From an uncultured Anaerolineales bacterium (GTDB lineage: Bacteria; Chloroflexota; Anaerolineae; Anaerolineales; Villigracilaceae), in the NCBI GenBank assembly GCA_937928015.1, contig CALFXA010000253.1, forward strand, positions 1 through 17,073: a stretch of 17,073 nt of DNA, given 5' to 3'. A program made the position numbers and the translations under genes. This document shows positions 15,987-17,073 of this stretch, piece by piece. A model generated the notes under the pieces. The model saw only the letters and a program-made list of their open reading frames with translations, was not told where the DNA came from and ran no database searches. Within the stretch, counting starts at the first letter, position 1, and the number at the start of each line of letters is the position of its first letter.

Positions 15987-16400
15987 TTATGAGGTAGTTT
16001 CGGAAACTTCTTTCTTTCCCTTGATATATCGTGTTAAAAATGTGATTGGAACAGTAAAAAACAAGGCAATAAAAAAACCTGCTGTAAGACTTGGAGTAAT
16101 CAAAAAGATAGCATATTTTACAGATATTGATGTCATTTCTCTAACTGCTTCTGCGTCAAGAAGGGCGGCACTATCAGGGCAACAAAGAGGGATGAGGATT
16201 AGTCCGCGAATTAATCCTAATATTGGATAGAGAAACGCAAATAAAGCAACAACACCGACAGTGATAAGAATATTTTTTGCTAGCCCTCTGTCTTTCAATG
16301 AATACCGAATAAACGCTAATGAAGAAAACCCTGCAATTGGAGTTACTATAAAGCAACACATTTGCAGAAAAAATAATGGTATTAGCGTTCCGAATTCCAT
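15987..16400 (-). CDS. Small multi-pass membrane protein of unknown function (cassette gene)
   Basis: 137 residues from ATG 16400, which follows GTGAGGG by five bases; a GTG at 16412 is a less likely start. Three or four hydrophobic segments are visible (LIPLFFLQMCCFIVTPIAGF, NILITVGVVALFAFLYPILGLI, FLITPSLTAGFFIALFFTVPITFL), with a short loop containing CCPDSAALLDAEAVREM and a charged tail IKGKKEVSETTS. I do not recognise a family. Its start is 62 bases from the attC-like site at 16462-16591, and the frameshifted lipoprotein gene lies 160 bases downstream. A weak promoter, TTGTCC (16459-16454, minus strand) with TACATT (16437-16432), may lie in the leader. Confidence 0.65.
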   Translation of the reverse strand: MEFGTLIPLFFLQMCCFIVTPIAGFSSLAFIRYSLKDRGLAKNILITVGVVALFAFLYPILGLIRGLILIPLCCPDSAALLDAEAVREMTSISVKYAIFLITPSLTAGFFIALFFTVPITFLTRYIKGKKEVSETTS

Positions 16401-16461
16401 GAAAACCCTCACCCTCTGTTTATCTATCTTGAATGTATCTTACTGGAAAATCTGGACAAGC

Positions 16462-16591
16462 GCCCAACGGGGTGCGTTACCTGCGCTGGGGCGGGGACGG
16501 CGAAGCCGTCCGACTGGGGAAATGTTGAGGCGTGGAAAAATGCCTGAGATGACGCCAGACTCCCCAGCGCCGGGTGCACGCTTTGTTAGCC
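16462..16591 (-). repeat. attC: attC-like recombination site B (130 bp)
   Basis: Minus-strand order: outer core GGCTAAC (16591-16585), AAAGCGTGCACCC, arm GCGCTGGGG, centre, arm CCCCAGCGC, inner box GGTAACGC, outer core GTTGGGC (16468-16462), which fits GTTRRRY. The centre holds a perfect inner stem, GACGGC/GCCGTC, around GAA. In site A the same inner stem is kept although several bases differ, which suggests structure is conserved. It starts 11 bases after the stop of the gene at 16603 and ends 61 bases before the ATG at 16400, the cassette arrangement expected for integrons. Predicted crossover is between G16468 and T16467 (minus strand). Confidence 0.7.
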
Positions 16592-16602
16592 GCGTTTTTC
16601 TT

Positions 16603-17031
16603 TTACTGGTCATACTTTTCCATATAACTTAATCGGAGAGATTGAAAAATCTCTGATTCTGTTACAACAAAATCGGGACATGACCAGTTTCCGAAATAAG
16701 TAAGATTGATAATGTTTCCATTTTCATATTCAATCATCCTAATGTTTTCCCCTCCACTATAGTCATTTTTACCAATAACCTTGAAGTTTTTTGTAACTAT
16801 TGGCTGAACTTCCTTTATTTCCTTTAATCCATTTTGAGTGCTTACGGTGGCAAGCCACTCATAGTCTTTTGCCACAATTGCGTTCATAATTTTTTGCAAA
16901 AATATTTCTTCCGCTTTATTTGGAACTTGTCCACTTTCAATATTGAGACAAAACTGTCCTGTAACATTCGGTACAACTACACCATAAAAAAGAAAACATA
17001 GAAAGCCAATTAGAAAAGTGGGAGTATCCAA
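16603..17031 (-). CDS. Exported or membrane-anchored protein of unknown function (cassette gene, start uncertain)
   Basis: Up to 142 residues from a TTG at 17031; the nearest in-frame stop upstream is at 17041-17043, and no ATG or good ribosome-binding site is available, so the true start is uncertain or the 5' end is damaged. A hydrophobic segment (FLIGFLCFLFYGVVV) near the N-terminus suggests a signal peptide or anchor. The mature part contains EEIFLQKIMNAIVAKDYEWL, then ENIRMIEYENGNIINLTYFG and SCPDFVVTESEIF, a small alpha-beta fold resembling lumazine-binding/SnoaL-like or DUF-type exported domains only loosely. It is AT-rich and ends 11 bases before the attC-like site B, as expected for an integron cassette gene. 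Confidence 0.55.
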   Translation of the reverse strand: MDTPTFLIGFLCFLFYGVVVPNVTGQFCLNIESGQVPNKAEEIFLQKIMNAIVAKDYEWLATVSTQNGLKEIKEVQPIVTKNFKVIGKNDYSGGENIRMIEYENGNIINLTYFGNWSCPDFVVTESEIFQSLRLSYMEKYDQ

Positions 17032-17073
17032 AAGGATGGGCTAAAATAGCATCATGATGACATGTCCATATTG

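Noticed and set aside
13558..17073. Integron integrase, transposase or phage integrase gene in the accessory region
   Set aside because: No frame shows tyrosine recombinase or DDE motifs; all genes here are FRG, membrane, lipoprotein or exported types.

Overview
The window looks like chromosomal DNA of an uncultured or little-studied Chloroflexota (Anaerolineae-like) bacterium. This is inferred from the GC-rich coding style, an F420-type (deazaflavin) reductase, an isoprenylcysteine-methyltransferase-like protein, a PccB/AccC/BCCP acyl-CoA carboxylase operon, GT-C type membrane glycosyltransferases, and several kinds of short palindromic repeats typical of such genomes. No rRNA, tRNA, integrase or CRISPR array is visible, so the taxonomic call is an inference.

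Layout. (1) 2-4934: cell-envelope block with the C-terminal part of a membrane protein carrying an extracytoplasmic carbohydrate-binding-like domain, a zinc-type alcohol dehydrogenase/quinone oxidoreductase, a GT-C type membrane protein, and a small four-helix membrane protein. (2) 4900-9140: a tight plus-strand operon for a biotin-dependent acyl-CoA carboxylase (carboxyltransferase, biotin carboxylase, biotin carrier), followed by a CYTH-domain protein and a hairpin terminator. (3) 9184-10089 on the minus strand: a membrane-anchored dihaem cytochrome c. It diverges from (4) 10255-12635, a three-gene plus-strand operon: ICMT-like methyltransferase, deazaflavin-dependent nitroreductase-family protein, and saccharopine-dehydrogenase-like oxidoreductase. 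(5) 12733-13557 on the minus strand: glutamate racemase murI, with a strong terminator. (6) 13630-17073: an AT-rich, all-minus-strand accessory region.

The accessory region is the most interesting part. It contains two 130-bp elements (14513-14642 and 16462-16591) that match at 107 of 130 positions. Each has integron attC-like architecture: RYYYAAC/GTTRRRY-type outer cores, a second pair of inner complementary boxes, a long imperfect stem and an inner hairpin. Both lie directly after a gene's stop codon and directly before the next gene's leader, in the same orientation, exactly as in an integron cassette array. The cassettes carry an FRG-domain protein (a domain often met near defence and toxin genes), a two-gene cassette (small membrane protein plus a frameshifted beta-propeller lipoprotein), and an exported protein of unknown function. 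No integrase is in view, so this would be a cluster of attC sites lacking an integrase, or one end of a longer array.

Elsewhere, at least four other short palindromic repeat types sit in or between genes. One is embedded in frame in the alcohol dehydrogenase and one supplies the last codons and stop of the saccharopine-dehydrogenase-like gene.
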